From positions 326,685 to 390,684 of the forward strand of contig JARHVB010000008.1 of assembly GCA_029222685.1 (NCBI GenBank): a DNA stretch of 64,000 nt. Direction: 5' to 3'. Shown here piece after piece: positions 45,499 through 53,713 of this stretch. The translations under genes and the position numbers were made by a program. This DNA is from Terripilifer ovatus (GTDB taxonomy: Bacteria; Pseudomonadota; Alphaproteobacteria; Rhizobiales; Beijerinckiaceae). How positions within the stretch are numbered: the first letter of the stretch is position 1; the number at the start of each line of letters is the position of its first letter. The notes under the pieces are model-generated. The model did not search any database and was not told where the DNA came from. It saw only the letters and a list, made by a program, of their open reading frames with translations.

Positions 45499-45993
45499 TC
45501 AAATCGGAATCACAAGCAAAGTATCGATCCTGCGGGAATCGAGCACGGCCACCCGCTCGCGAAACTTCAACTCATCACCATGCTTCACGATGCGATCGAA
45601 ATAGCGTCCCGATGCGAAGATGGATGTATCGCCTTCCGACATCGTGCGGATGATCGCGAAGTTGGAGCGAGCGGTCAACTCATTGCCGTTCACACTCGTC
45701 AGTTTGATCGAACTGATCAAATGGCAATAGACATGCGGCTCGTAGATATTGGCGGTACGCAGTGCCGAGATGCGATCGGCAAGCATGTTTCTGCCATCGC
45801 AATAGATCAGGCTGACCGGTAGATTAAGTTCATGGTTCTCGCGCGTGACGACGCGGTAGCGGCCTCTCTCTTCGAAATAGCCGGGCAATTCTTCGAGCCG
45901 GTCGTCATCGACGCAATGAACGTAATCGGCCATCAGCGCTTCGATCTGCATGCGCAGATCGCGATGGCCGGCGGTATCAAGACTGGTGTTCAT
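45499..45993 (-). CDS. Aromatic-ring-hydroxylating dioxygenase beta (small) subunit
   Basis: 164 residues, NTF2-like cone fold. ALMADYVHCVDDDRLEELPGYFEERGRY and VYCHLISSIKL are typical of the beta subunits of Rieske oxygenases. It stabilises the alpha3beta3 complex and contributes no catalytic residues. It follows the alpha gene by 28 nt on the same strand. Confidence 0.9.
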   Translation of the reverse strand: MNTSLDTAGHRDLRMQIEALMADYVHCVDDDRLEELPGYFEERGRYRVVTRENHELNLPVSLIYCDGRNMLADRISALRTANIYEPHVYCHLISSIKLTSVNGNELTARSNFAIIRTMSEGDTSIFASGRYFDRIVKHGDELKFRERVAVLDSRRIDTLLVIPI

Positions 45994-46021
45994 GCGTTCA
46001 GCTTCCTGGTGCGATACGATT

Positions 46022-47266
46022 TCAGACGCCCATGCACGAGCGCCAGCCCTGCCAGAAACCGCGCACAGCGGCTTCGGTAATGCGCGAGCCGACGCTTGCC
46101 TCGATGCTGCGCCCGCCCATGGGCATGACGGTCAGCGCACCCGGGTCGGCTTTGGCGGCGCGCTGCACCCAGCCGCCGACGCAACCATCCTCCATCGAGA
46201 TAAGCCCGGCCGGACCGACGAGATTGTTCACCTTCAACCGCAGTTCCTGCATATCCGCGTCGTCATCCTCGAAGCCCAGAATAGTCCAGATCAATTCGCT
46301 GCGATCGACGCCGCGCGGCACGAGTTGGCGCACAGCCAGCGCGTTCAGGATCTGTTGAACGACGAGGGTCGGAAACACCGTCTGGATCGCATTCGTCACC
46401 GTGTCGCCAAGCTCCAGCCGATGCTCCATCAGCGAGGCATCCTGCAGTCGATACTGGTCCTTCAACGAGCGCACCTTCTCCCTGCCGACCTGCTCGTCGC
46501 CCAAGCCCTCGCGTTGCGTGTAACTCAGATGATGCCAGCCATTGTCGCTCAGCTTGATGCCGCCGCCCATGTTCGGGCGCACGACGCCGAACGTATTGTG
46601 GAACACATGCAGCAGACTGGCGTGATAGGAATCCTTGTTGTTCTCCGCATAGAGCTTCCAGTTGTTCGGCAGAACCTGGCTGTGATAGCCAAGCACCTTG
46701 AGCGGCTTGATGAACACGCGGTCGATGTTGGCCATCAGCTCGGCGCCTATATAATCCCTGAACGGCGGCGTCGCATCGCTGAAGGTGCCGAAGATCATGC
46801 CGCCGTACGTCTCCACTCGCAGCCGCTGCAAGCCATACTGGCTCTGATCGAAATCCTCGCTCAGGCCGCCCTTGCCGCCGACGCCGCGGCGGAAGGCAAC
46901 GCCGGTGAGGTTGCCGGCAAGGTCGTACACCCAGTTGTGATAGACGCAGGCCAGTTCCTTCACATTACCGCGCGGCTTGAAACAGATCAGCGATCCCTTG
47001 TGCGCGCAGCGGTTGACCATGGCGTTGATCTCGCCCTCCGCTGTCCGCACGACAATGATTGGTGCCTCGCCGACCTGCGTGGTCTTGAAGTCGCCGCGGT
47101 TGGGAATTTCGACTTCCAGCGCCAGGAAATTCCAGGTCGGTCCCTGAAAGATGCGCTCCTGTTCGCACGCATAAATCGCCGGGTCTGTATAGACCTGGAA
47201 CGGAACGCGCGATACGTCCTCGAACGGCCAGGCAAAATCGAGGTCGCCGGCTTTCATGTCTTCCAT
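46022..47266 (-). CDS. Rieske aromatic-ring-hydroxylating dioxygenase alpha subunit (salicylate/anthranilate-hydroxylase-like)
   Basis: 414 residues. Rieske cluster ligands Cys87 and His89 (NRCAHKG) with Cys107 and His110 (CVYHNW). The mononuclear iron site is visible: Asp212 bridge, His215 and His220 in ENNKDSYHASLLH. SRVPFQVYTDPAIY and GNLTGVAFRRGV resemble the NagG/AndAc group (salicylate 5-hydroxylase, anthranilate dioxygenase). No ferredoxin or reductase gene is near, so electron transfer comes from elsewhere. GAGGAGAA precedes the ATG. First gene of a likely dioxygenase-import operon. Confidence 0.9.
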   Translation of the reverse strand: MEDMKAGDLDFAWPFEDVSRVPFQVYTDPAIYACEQERIFQGPTWNFLALEVEIPNRGDFKTTQVGEAPIIVVRTAEGEINAMVNRCAHKGSLICFKPRGNVKELACVYHNWVYDLAGNLTGVAFRRGVGGKGGLSEDFDQSQYGLQRLRVETYGGMIFGTFSDATPPFRDYIGAELMANIDRVFIKPLKVLGYHSQVLPNNWKLYAENNKDSYHASLLHVFHNTFGVVRPNMGGGIKLSDNGWHHLSYTQREGLGDEQVGREKVRSLKDQYRLQDASLMEHRLELGDTVTNAIQTVFPTLVVQQILNALAVRQLVPRGVDRSELIWTILGFEDDDADMQELRLKVNNLVGPAGLISMEDGCVGGWVQRAAKADPGALTVMPMGGRSIEASVGSRITEAAVRGFWQGWRSCMGV

Positions 47267-47482
47267 CGCGTTCTCCTCGCTCGTCGACGCATCACGCAGC
47301 TTTGTTTCGGGTGGCCTTGTCCCGGACTTGTGCAGGCCCCATTATTCTTGCCGGAAAATCCTTCCCCGGCAGCGCCCCGGCGGGAGAATGAATTTCCCCT
47401 TGCCGCAGGCTACGATTGACACGGACCCGCCACAAGGCTTCGTTACAAAAATACCAACAAGGCAGAGTTCGCCGGAGATCCC

Positions 47483-48811
47483 ATGGCTGACAAGAAACAA
47501 CTACGGCTGGCCGCTTTCATGCGGCCGACAACCATTCACACCGGTGCCTGGCGCTATCCCGGCGCCTGGCCCGATGCCAATTTCAATTTCGCCCATATCA
47601 AGCAACTGGCGCAGACCTTGGAGCGGGGCAAGTTCGACGCCTTTTTCATGGCCGATCACATGGCCGTTCTCAATATGCCGACCAAGGCCCTGAAGCGAAG
47701 CCACACGGCAACCTCGTTCGAGCCGTTCACCTTGCTGTCGGCCCTGTCGCAGGCGACCGAGCGGCTCGGTCTTGCCGCCACCGCTTCGACCACATTCGAC
47801 ACGCCCTATCACATCGCCCGACGCTTCGCCTCGCTCGATCATATCAGTGGCGGCCGTGCTGCCTGGAATGTCGTCACCACGTCGAACCCGGACGCAGCGC
47901 TCAATTTCGGCATGGACGAACACATGGAACACGGCCAGCGCTACCGCCGTGCGCGCGAGTTCTACGATGTCGTCACCGGACTGTGGGACAGTTGGGCCGA
48001 CGATGCCTTCATTCGCGATGTCGAGAACGGCATTTATTTCGATCCCGACAAGATGCATGTGCTCGATCACAAGGGCGAGTTTCTCTCCGTGCGCGGCCCG
48101 CTGAATATCGCGCGTCCGGTCCAGGGCTGGCCGGTGATCGTTCAGGCCGGCGCATCGGAGTCAGGCCGTCAGCTTGCCGCCGAGACGGCCGAAGCCGTCT
48201 TCACCTCGCAAGCGAGCCTCGCCATAGGCCAGGCTTTCTACAAGGACGTAAAGGGCCGGGCGGAAAAACTCGGCCGTTCACGCGACCATATGAAGATCCT
48301 TCCAGCCGCTTTTGTCGTGGTCGGTGACACGATGGAAGAAGCCCAGCGCAAGCGCGACAAACTCGACAGCCTGGTGCATCCTGACAGCGGGCTTGCCTCG
48401 CTGTCGATCGCACTTGGCCACGATGCCTCGGGCTTTGATCTCGACGGACCGCTGCCCGAGATTCCCGAAACCAATGCCAGCAAGAGCGGCCGCGAACGCA
48501 CCATCGAAATGGCGCGCAGCGAAAATCTCACCGTGCGCCAACTCGCCGAGCGGGTTGGTGGTCGCACCGGCTTGAGTTTCATCGGCACGCCACAGACCAT
48601 CGCCGATGGAATGCAGGAATGGCTGGAAACCGAAGGCTCCGACGGTTTCACCATCCAGTTTCCGTTTCTGCCGATGGGCCTCGAGGACTTCGTCAATCGC
48701 GTCGTGCCGGAACTGCAGCGGCGCGGGATTTTCCGTCACGAATATGAAGGCAAGACCCTGCGCGAAAATCTCGATCTGCCAAGGCCTGGCAATCGCTTTT
48801 TCGAGAAATAG
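47483..48811 (+). CDS. LLM-class FMN-dependent monooxygenase (NtaA/SnaA/DszA/DmoA type)
   Basis: 442 residues, luciferase-like TIM barrel of the long NtaA subgroup. RLAAFMRPTTIHTGAWRYPG, FFMADHMAVLN, SLDHISGGRAAWNVVTT and QAGASESGRQLAAETAEAVF are group signatures. These two-component monooxygenases use FMNH2 from a separate reductase to attack aminopolycarboxylates, sulfones or thioethers. Divergent from the dioxygenase operon across 216 nt (a TTGACA lies at 47424-47429, no convincing -10). A partner flavin reductase is not in the window. Confidence 0.9.
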   Translation: MADKKQLRLAAFMRPTTIHTGAWRYPGAWPDANFNFAHIKQLAQTLERGKFDAFFMADHMAVLNMPTKALKRSHTATSFEPFTLLSALSQATERLGLAATASTTFDTPYHIARRFASLDHISGGRAAWNVVTTSNPDAALNFGMDEHMEHGQRYRRAREFYDVVTGLWDSWADDAFIRDVENGIYFDPDKMHVLDHKGEFLSVRGPLNIARPVQGWPVIVQAGASESGRQLAAETAEAVFTSQASLAIGQAFYKDVKGRAEKLGRSRDHMKILPAAFVVVGDTMEEAQRKRDKLDSLVHPDSGLASLSIALGHDASGFDLDGPLPEIPETNASKSGRERTIEMARSENLTVRQLAERVGGRTGLSFIGTPQTIADGMQEWLETEGSDGFTIQFPFLPMGLEDFVNRVVPELQRRGIFRHEYEGKTLRENLDLPRPGNRFFEK

Positions 48812-48850
48812 ATACAGTGCCTGTCTTGTAAGAGGATGGCCGCAATGGTT

Positions 48851-49132
48851 GTCATTCCCGACGCACCGAAGGCACGAGCGGGAAACCAGGAGCAACGTAA
48901 CGAACCGATGCGGGCTTTGGCTTCTGGATCCCCGCTCACCCGCTACGCGCTATGGCATTCACACATCTTGAGATGCGTCGTTAGACGCATCCGAAAGGCG
49001 AGTCTTTTCAATACCGCCGATAGCCCGCCGCGCCTTTCGCAGTCTACATCGATGATCATCTAAGTAATTGATCTCGAGTCAGTTTTTATGATGTGTGAAT
49101 CCGATAGCCGCTACGCGGGTGTCGGGGATGAC
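48851..49132. repeat. REP-like palindromic element interrupted by an insertion
   Basis: The ends GTCATTCCCGAC (48851-48862) and GTCGGGGATGAC (49121-49132) are complementary at 11 of 12 positions. This is the form of the large intergenic palindromes common in Rhizobiales (TGTCATTCC...GGAATGACA type, general knowledge). The middle contains CCAGGAG and CTGGATCCCCG blocks that also pair in part. The right arm is separated from the rest by the element at 48950-49107. It fills most of the 339-nt gap 48812-49150. Confidence 0.6.
48950..49107. mobile_element. 158-bp MITE-like non-autonomous element with terminal inverted repeats and target duplication
   Basis: The 18-bp ends 48950-48967 and 49090-49107 are inverted repeats matching at 16 of 18 positions (consensus CTATNGNATTCACACATC). 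They are flanked by an exact 10-bp direct repeat CCGCTACGCG (48940-48949 and 49108-49117), the expected target-site duplication. Removing the element plus one copy of the repeat restores a continuous palindrome. The interior has no ORF of note, is AT-richer than its surroundings and contains a hairpin GATGCGTC/GACGCATC (48972-48979, 48984-48991). No transposase in the window has matching ends. Confidence 0.75.
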
Positions 49133-49150
49133 AAGCAACCTTCAGAGTGA

Positions 49151-49537
49151 TTGGAAACGGCGTTGAACGACCAGCAGGACGACGATACGAAACTGGCGCT
49201 GTGGCAGGGCCTCGACCCGATGGGCCATGGCGGCGGTGGCATGTCGTCGCGCAAGAATCCGCAACAACGCCAGGCCCTGCGCCGCATCAAGGAATGGACG
49301 CGCGAGCGTTTCCAGCTTGCCGAGGACGAGACAGTGGTCGTAGCGGAACTTGCCTGCACGCTGCCCGGCTGTCCGCCGCTGGAGACGGTCATCGCCTTCT
49401 GGACCGGCGGCGGCACGAACCGCCATCATACTAAAATCTTCAAGCGCGCCGTCGATGTCGTGGAAGACGATCTGCCGCCGCGCTGGATGAAGAATGCGCT
49501 GATCGTGCCGGAAGGCGCGAATTGCGATTGCTGCTAA
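49151..49537 (+). CDS. Small cysteine-motif protein of unknown function
   Basis: 128 residues from TTG 49151, or 124 from TTG 49163 (GGAAA precedes the latter). The conserved-looking parts are ELACTLPGCPPLETVIAFWT, HHTKIFKRAVDVVEDDLPP and the C-terminal CDCC. Five cysteines and a His pair suggest metal or cluster binding. Similar small proteins exist in other Rhizobiales, but I cannot name the function. It begins 18 nt after the palindromic repeat. Confidence 0.7.
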   Translation: METALNDQQDDDTKLALWQGLDPMGHGGGGMSSRKNPQQRQALRRIKEWTRERFQLAEDETVVVAELACTLPGCPPLETVIAFWTGGGTNRHHTKIFKRAVDVVEDDLPPRWMKNALIVPEGANCDCC

Positions 49538-49547
49538 AAGGAGCAAT

Positions 49548-49571
49548 CGGCAGTCGGGATTAGGCAGTCGG
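49548..49571. repeat. GGCAGTCGG intergenic repeat, copy 1
   Basis: 24-bp unit containing CGGCAGTCGG and AGGCAGTCGG. It matches 49924-49947 at 23 of 24 positions and 63861-63885 in part. Lies in the short gap between the Cys-motif gene and the DUF3297 gene. Confidence 0.65.
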
Positions 49572-49586
49572 AAGGAGAGCCCGCCG

Positions 49587-49841
49587 CTACTGCCTCGGCC
49601 TGAAATACGGTTCCACCATGCCGGTCAGCTTGATTGTCATCGGATTGCCGTAGCGATCCTTGGCCGGGCCGGCGGAAACGCGCACCCAGCCCTCGCTGAC
49701 GCAATATTCCTCGACATTGGTGCGCTCGACGCCCTTGAAGCGGATGCCGACATCGCGCTCCAGCACTGCGGCATTGTAATAGGGGCTGCGCGGATCGGTC
49801 GACAGACGATCTGGCGGTGTATCGGCGGGTGTATCGGACAT
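49587..49841 (-). CDS. DUF3297-type small conserved protein
   Basis: 84 residues: DRLSTDPRSPYYNAAVLERDVGIRFKG and VSAGPAKDRYGNPMTIKLTGMVEPYF match the DUF3297 pattern of glutathione-peroxidase-adjacent small proteins in Alphaproteobacteria. No catalytic motif, no signal peptide. ATG 49841 preceded by GGAA; the longer start 49913 is rejected because family members begin here. Monocistronic, flanked on both sides by copies of the GGCAGTCGG repeat. Confidence 0.82.
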   Translation of the reverse strand: MSDTPADTPPDRLSTDPRSPYYNAAVLERDVGIRFKGVERTNVEEYCVSEGWVRVSAGPAKDRYGNPMTIKLTGMVEPYFRPRQ

Positions 49842-49923
49842 GGCGGGTTCCATCAGGATTCGCTGGACAGGCCCGCCTCCTAGCACGAAGGCGGCCGGCG
49901 CCAAAATCTTCAAAAGGGGCAGC

Positions 49924-49947
49924 CGGCAGTCGGGATCAGGCAGTCGG
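49924..49947. repeat. GGCAGTCGG intergenic repeat, copy 2, with partial inverted partner
   Basis: Differs from copy 1 (49548-49571) at one base. An inverted partner TGCCGATTGCCGACGTCGAC (49961-49980) follows after 13 nt, so the segment can fold. It lies in the 218-nt gap 49842-50059, which otherwise contains only the promoter and leader of the 50060 gene. Confidence 0.65.
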
Positions 49948-50059
49948 TCAAGAGATATAATGCCGATTGCCGACGTCGACTGCCCCCTTCCCCCCTGCAG
50001 CCCTTTCGCCTAAAACACCCGCACCTCAAGAAATCACGTCAACTGGAGCGAAACTTCCC

Positions 50060-51004
50060 ATGACCGGACCCAAACTGAAAACCGTCACGCGCACCCAGGG
50101 CGACAATGCTGCCATCAAGGACGGGACGGTCACGCCGAAGACGTTCGAATTCGATTTCGTCGAGGTCGATCCGTTGATTGCCGCCTTCCGCCGCATGGTG
50201 CGGGCTTCGGAATTCGACATCTGTGAAATGGCGATCACCACCTACATCTGCGCCAAGGCGCACGGCAAGAAGATGACCGCCGTCGCGACGCCGCTGGTGC
50301 GCGCCTTTCATCACGGCGCCATCCTAGTCAACACCAAGGCCGGCATCAAGACGCCGAAGGATCTCGAAGGCAAGAAGGTCGGCGTCAATCGCGGCTATAC
50401 GGTGACCACCGGCGTCTGGGCCAGAGCCATCCTGCAGGAGGAATACGGCGTCGATCTCTCGAAGATCACCTGGGTGCTGTCGGGCGATGAACACGTGGCC
50501 GAATATGTGCCTCCGTCCAACGTCGTGCCGATCGAGGCCGGCAAGAAGATGGATGAGATGTTGATCTCGGGCGAACTTGCCGCCGCCATCGGTGTCGACG
50601 TGAAACATCCCGACGTGCAGCCACTTATTCCCAATGCGCTGGAAGCCGGGCTCAACGCCTTGCGCGAGCGCGGCCACTATCCGATCAACCATCTCGTCGT
50701 CATCAAGGACGAACTGCTCGAGAAACATCCCGAGCTTGCCGCCGACGTGTTCAATGCCTTCGCCGAGGCCAAGCGGCTTTACGTCGAGAAGCTGAAGGCC
50801 GGCAAGATCGAGAAGATGACCGAAGTCGACAACGTGCATAAGCGCGTGCTCGAGATCACGGGCGAACCGCTGCCCTATGGGCTGGAGCCGAACCGCAAGG
50901 TCATCGAGAACCTGATCGGCCATGCGGTGACACAGGGCATCATCAAGCAGAAGGTCGCCATCGAAGACCTGTTCGCCAAAGGCACCGCAGGACTCGTCGG
51001 CTGA
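50060..51004 (+). CDS. Periplasmic-binding-fold protein related to 4,5-dihydroxyphthalate decarboxylase
   Basis: 314 residues, two-lobed type II binding-protein fold without signal peptide, so cytoplasmic. EFDFVEVDPLIAAFRRMVRASEFDICEMAITTYICAKAHGK and GKKVGVNRGYTVTTGVWARAIL match the Pht5/4,5-dihydroxyphthalate-decarboxylase-related group, some of which are enzymes rather than transport proteins. ATG 50060 begins the conserved part. The next gene (GlcG/HbpS fold) starts 22 nt after it, so they are probably co-transcribed. Decarboxylase versus binding role is undecided. Confidence 0.82.
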   Translation: MTGPKLKTVTRTQGDNAAIKDGTVTPKTFEFDFVEVDPLIAAFRRMVRASEFDICEMAITTYICAKAHGKKMTAVATPLVRAFHHGAILVNTKAGIKTPKDLEGKKVGVNRGYTVTTGVWARAILQEEYGVDLSKITWVLSGDEHVAEYVPPSNVVPIEAGKKMDEMLISGELAAAIGVDVKHPDVQPLIPNALEAGLNALRERGHYPINHLVVIKDELLEKHPELAADVFNAFAEAKRLYVEKLKAGKIEKMTEVDNVHKRVLEITGEPLPYGLEPNRKVIENLIGHAVTQGIIKQKVAIEDLFAKGTAGLVG

Positions 51005-51025
51005 TCCAACTGGTGAGCTGAACAC

Positions 51026-51448
51026 ATGACCGATTTCGTCGCGACCCACCGCCTCACCCACGAGGCGACCATGAAAATGCTCGCCGCCGGCGTCGCCAAG
51101 GCCGACGAAATCGGCGTCAAGATCAGCCTGGCCGTCTGCGACCAGAGCTGCCAGCTACTCGGCTATCTGGTGATGGACGGCGCGCGCTTTTTCGCCGGGC
51201 GCACGACCACCAAGAAAGCCATGACGGCGGCCTCGCAGCGCCTGGCGACAGGCTATGCGCCGCCGGAGAATGCCATCAGCATGCAGATCCGCATGGACGG
51301 CGATTTCACAAATGTACGCGGCGGTTTTCCCATTATCGTCGACGGCCAGGTCATCGGCGGCATCGGCGCCGGCGGCGCCTCGCAGGAGGAGGACGTGATC
51401 GTCGCCAAGGCCGCACTCGCGGCACTGGGCCTGCCGGAAGCAAACTAA
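51026..51448 (+). CDS. GlcG/HbpS-family (heme-degrading-domain-like) protein
   Basis: 140 residues, complete for the family: LTHEATMKMLAAGVAKADEIGVKISLAVCDQSCQLLGYLVMDGA and FPIIVDGQVIGGIGAGGASQEEDVIVAKAAL are the conserved halves. Members are often encoded next to glycolate or aromatic catabolism genes; HbpS binds heme. Biochemical role unclear. It ends 3 nt before a strong terminator. Confidence 0.88.
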   Translation: MTDFVATHRLTHEATMKMLAAGVAKADEIGVKISLAVCDQSCQLLGYLVMDGARFFAGRTTTKKAMTAASQRLATGYAPPENAISMQIRMDGDFTNVRGGFPIIVDGQVIGGIGAGGASQEEDVIVAKAALAALGLPEAN

Positions 51449-51450
51449 TA

Positions 51451-51480
51451 ACGCCGGGGGCAAGACACCCCGGCGTTTCC
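51451..51480 (+). terminator. Strong hairpin terminator
   Basis: ACGCCGGGG (51451-51459) pairs perfectly with CCCCGGCGT (51468-51476), 8-nt loop, then TTTCC. It follows the GlcG/HbpS stop at 51448 and also faces the converging 51504 gene, so it may act on both strands. Confidence 0.75.
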
Positions 51481-51503
51481 GTCAGTCCGATTGTTTCAGA
51501 AAC

Positions 51504-51770
51504 CTACTTCGGCGTATCGCTCGTGCTCATGTCCTTGCCGGGGGAACGCGGGCCGGGTGCGCTCGCCGGCGCGCGCGTGTTGCCGACCGAACCTGCGTCG
51601 CTTGTCGACATATCCTTTGTCGGCGAGATCCGGCCCGGCGCGCTCTTCGGCGCCTGGGTGTTGCCGACGGAGCCTGCGTCCGAAGTGGACATATCTTTGG
51701 GAGCCTGGGCGAAGGCATTGGCGGCGAAGAGCAGCGAGGCGGCGGCGAAAACGATTGAAAACTTTTTCAT
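51504..51770 (-). CDS. Small secreted repeat protein
   Basis: 88 residues. A Sec signal (MKKFSIVFAAASLLFAANAFA, cleaved near residue 21) is followed by an almost purely repetitive mature part. KDMSTSD occurs at 25-31, 52-58 and 79-85, exactly 27 residues apart, with SVGNT, AP and SAPG blocks between. The mature peptide is low in hydrophobics, Ser/Thr/Pro/Gly-rich and probably disordered. AAAGG precedes the ATG. Not assigned to a known family; a periplasmic or secreted role is inferred from the signal only. Confidence 0.75.
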   Translation of the reverse strand: MKKFSIVFAAASLLFAANAFAQAPKDMSTSDAGSVGNTQAPKSAPGRISPTKDMSTSDAGSVGNTRAPASAPGPRSPGKDMSTSDTPK

Positions 51771-52062
51771 GGCGAAGACCTTTCAGTTAGGATTGCTGAC
51801 TGGCGCCACGGGCAGGATCGGGACTTGCTCCGTCGGACGCGGGGTGTTCTCACTCCCTGCAACCAGAATTGCTTTTCCCCGCGGCGATTAGAAATATCGG
51901 TTCTCTATTGTTTTCATAGACGCCGGGCATCGTGCCCGAATCAGCTTTTCGGCACGTGTGGTCCGCAAGATTGGGCGGATTACGACATTGATTTGCATGA
52001 TTGTGATTGGCTTCGGAGCGAGGCCAACGCATGGGTCGATCTGGATTAGACGGGCTATATCT

Positions 52063-53043
52063 ATGGAAATGCATCAAATTCGCTATTTTCTTGCAGTCGC
52101 GGACTTGCTGAATTTCACGCGTGCCGCCGAGAGGTGCAATGTCGCGCAGCCATCCCTGACCCGCGCCATCAAAATGCTCGAAGAGGAGCTGGGCGGCGAG
52201 TTGTTTCATCGCGAGCGCGCCAACACGCATCTGAGCGAACTCGGCCAGATGCTCATGCCGCATCTGCAACAGGTCTTCGACGAGGCGCAGGCGGCTTCCA
52301 ACGCCGCCAAAAACTTCGGCAAACTTGCGATGACACCGATGAAGCTCGGCGTCATGTGCACGATTGCACCGTCGCAATTCACCGGGCTTCTCGGTTCACT
52401 TCGGCAGCGCCATCCCGGCATCAACATCGAAATCGTCGATTCAAGCGCAAGAATGCTGAGCGACGCACTTCTTGCCGGCGACCTGGATGTGGCGATCTAT
52501 TGTCCGCCGCCGGAACCGACGGTGGTGCGCCTGAATCATGTGCCGCTGTTCGTCGAGCATATGTCGATCGTCGTTGCCAGTACCCACCGTTTCGCAAGCC
52601 AGCCGCAGGTCTGCGTGAAGGACCTGAACGGGGAGAACTATCTCAATCGCATCAATTGCGAATTCAACGGCGTCGCCAAACCCTTTTTCGAAGCGCAGGG
52701 CGTCTCCTGCCCGACGGTTTTCCGAAGCGAACGCGACGACTGGCTCCTTGAAATGATCGCCGCCGGCGCCGGCTTCGGCTTCATGCCCGAAAGCCTGGCA
52801 AAGCACCCCGCCGTGGTCGCACGTCGTCTCGTCGATCCTGGATTTTCCCGGCAGGTAAATCTGACCACCGTGCGCGGAAGACCGCACTCTCCGGCCATAG
52901 GCGCGCTTGTCCGAGAGGCGATCAAACATGCCTGGCCGGGACAGACACCCCCCGCCACGCTGAAAGACGAAGCTCCCTCGCCACAAACCGGAACGGTCGC
53001 CAGCAAGGTTGTTTACCTGGGGCGCGAACAAAAGGTGTCGTGA
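52063..53043 (+). CDS. LysR-family transcriptional regulator
   Basis: 326 residues. Helix-turn-helix MHQIRYFLAVADLLNFTRAAERCNVAQPSLTRAIKMLEEELG at 3-44, then the effector-binding domain (MKLGVMCTIAPSQFTGLL onwards). The C-terminal about 35 residues beyond the LysR fold are Pro/Ala-rich and unusual. ATG 52063 begins at the conserved MEMHQIRYF; the longer start at 51958 is rejected. It stands alone, with 292 nt of noncoding DNA upstream where no operator could be fixed, so its target may be a nearby gene or itself. Confidence 0.9.
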   Translation: MEMHQIRYFLAVADLLNFTRAAERCNVAQPSLTRAIKMLEEELGGELFHRERANTHLSELGQMLMPHLQQVFDEAQAASNAAKNFGKLAMTPMKLGVMCTIAPSQFTGLLGSLRQRHPGINIEIVDSSARMLSDALLAGDLDVAIYCPPPEPTVVRLNHVPLFVEHMSIVVASTHRFASQPQVCVKDLNGENYLNRINCEFNGVAKPFFEAQGVSCPTVFRSERDDWLLEMIAAGAGFGFMPESLAKHPAVVARRLVDPGFSRQVNLTTVRGRPHSPAIGALVREAIKHAWPGQTPPATLKDEAPSPQTGTVASKVVYLGREQKVS

Positions 53044-53051
53044 CGCGACGG

Positions 53052-53447
53052 CTATTTTGCCTTTGGTTTGTTCAGGGCCGCAGCGGCCTTGACGAGGGTC
53101 TTGAGGGCATCCTCATTTATATCTTCGCTCTCATGGAGATCGATCGCGCGCCGGGTGTTACCTTCGAGACTGGAGTTGAACAATCTTGACGGATCTTCCA
53201 GCGAGGCGCCTTTGGCGAATGTCAGTTTGACGACGCTTTTATATGTCTCGCCGGTGCAGATGATGCCATTGTGAGACCACACTGGAACGCCGCGCCACTT
53301 CCACTCCTCGACCACTTCCGGGACAGCCTGCTTGATGAGCTTGCGAACATGGGCAAGCCTCTTGCCTCGCCAGTCCCCCAGCTCCTTGATCCTCGCGTCG
53401 ATCAGTTGGGACGGCGAACCGTCCGTGGTCGTTCCCGCCTTTTTCAT
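53052..53447 (-). CDS. DUF1801 (YdhG-like) protein
   Basis: 131 residues. Family features: IDARIKELGDWRGKRLAHVRKLIKQAVPEVVEEWKWRGVPVWSHNGIICTGETYKSVVKLTFAKGASL. These small SRPBCC-neighbour proteins occur in ArsR-SRPBCC operons in many soil bacteria; function unknown. Its start overlaps the membrane-protein stop by 4 nt. Last gene of the 54462-53052 operon. It ends 8 nt from the converging LysR stop. Confidence 0.88.
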   Translation of the reverse strand: MKKAGTTTDGSPSQLIDARIKELGDWRGKRLAHVRKLIKQAVPEVVEEWKWRGVPVWSHNGIICTGETYKSVVKLTFAKGASLEDPSRLFNSSLEGNTRRAIDLHESEDINEDALKTLVKAAAALNKPKAK

Positions 53448-53692
53448 GATGTCTGTTCCTGGGATTCACTCTTACTCATGCCGGTTCTTTTCCGTTGCCA
53501 TACGACGGCATGCGGCAGCACGAACAGGTACAGTCCGCTGATCAATAGCAAGATGAGCGGAAGCAGCGCCAGGAGTCCGATCCATGCAGCAGGTTGGCCC
53601 CACTGCATGGCGATGATGTAAGTGATGACACCCGCTGTAAAGGCAATAGATAGCCAACGATGGGTCTGTCTAATCCATGTGTTCCAATTCAA
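53444..53692 (-). CDS. Small two-TM membrane protein
   Basis: 82 residues from a TTG start preceded by AAGGAGG at 5-nt spacing. Two hydrophobic segments (about 14-31 and 36-59; TWIRQTHRWLSIAFTAGVITYII and AWIGLLALLPLILLLISGLYLFVL), with a basic C-terminus (WQRKRTGMSKSESQ). Co-transcribed between the SRPBCC and DUF1801 genes. Function unknown. Confidence 0.8.
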   Translation of the reverse strand: MNWNTWIRQTHRWLSIAFTAGVITYIIAMQWGQPAAWIGLLALLPLILLLISGLYLFVLPHAVVWQRKRTGMSKSESQEQTS

Positions 53693-53713
53693 TGGAACCT
53701 CCTTAAACAGGCT

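Noticed and set aside
48950..49107. Element first read as part of the palindrome
   Set aside because: The exact flanking 10-bp repeat and 16-of-18 inverted ends indicate an insertion, so it was kept separate.
51504..51770. Plus-strand frame at 51523-51891 overlapping the repeat protein
   Set aside because: Antisense translation of the repeats; the minus-strand frame has a signal peptide, ribosome-binding site and exact 27-residue periodicity.
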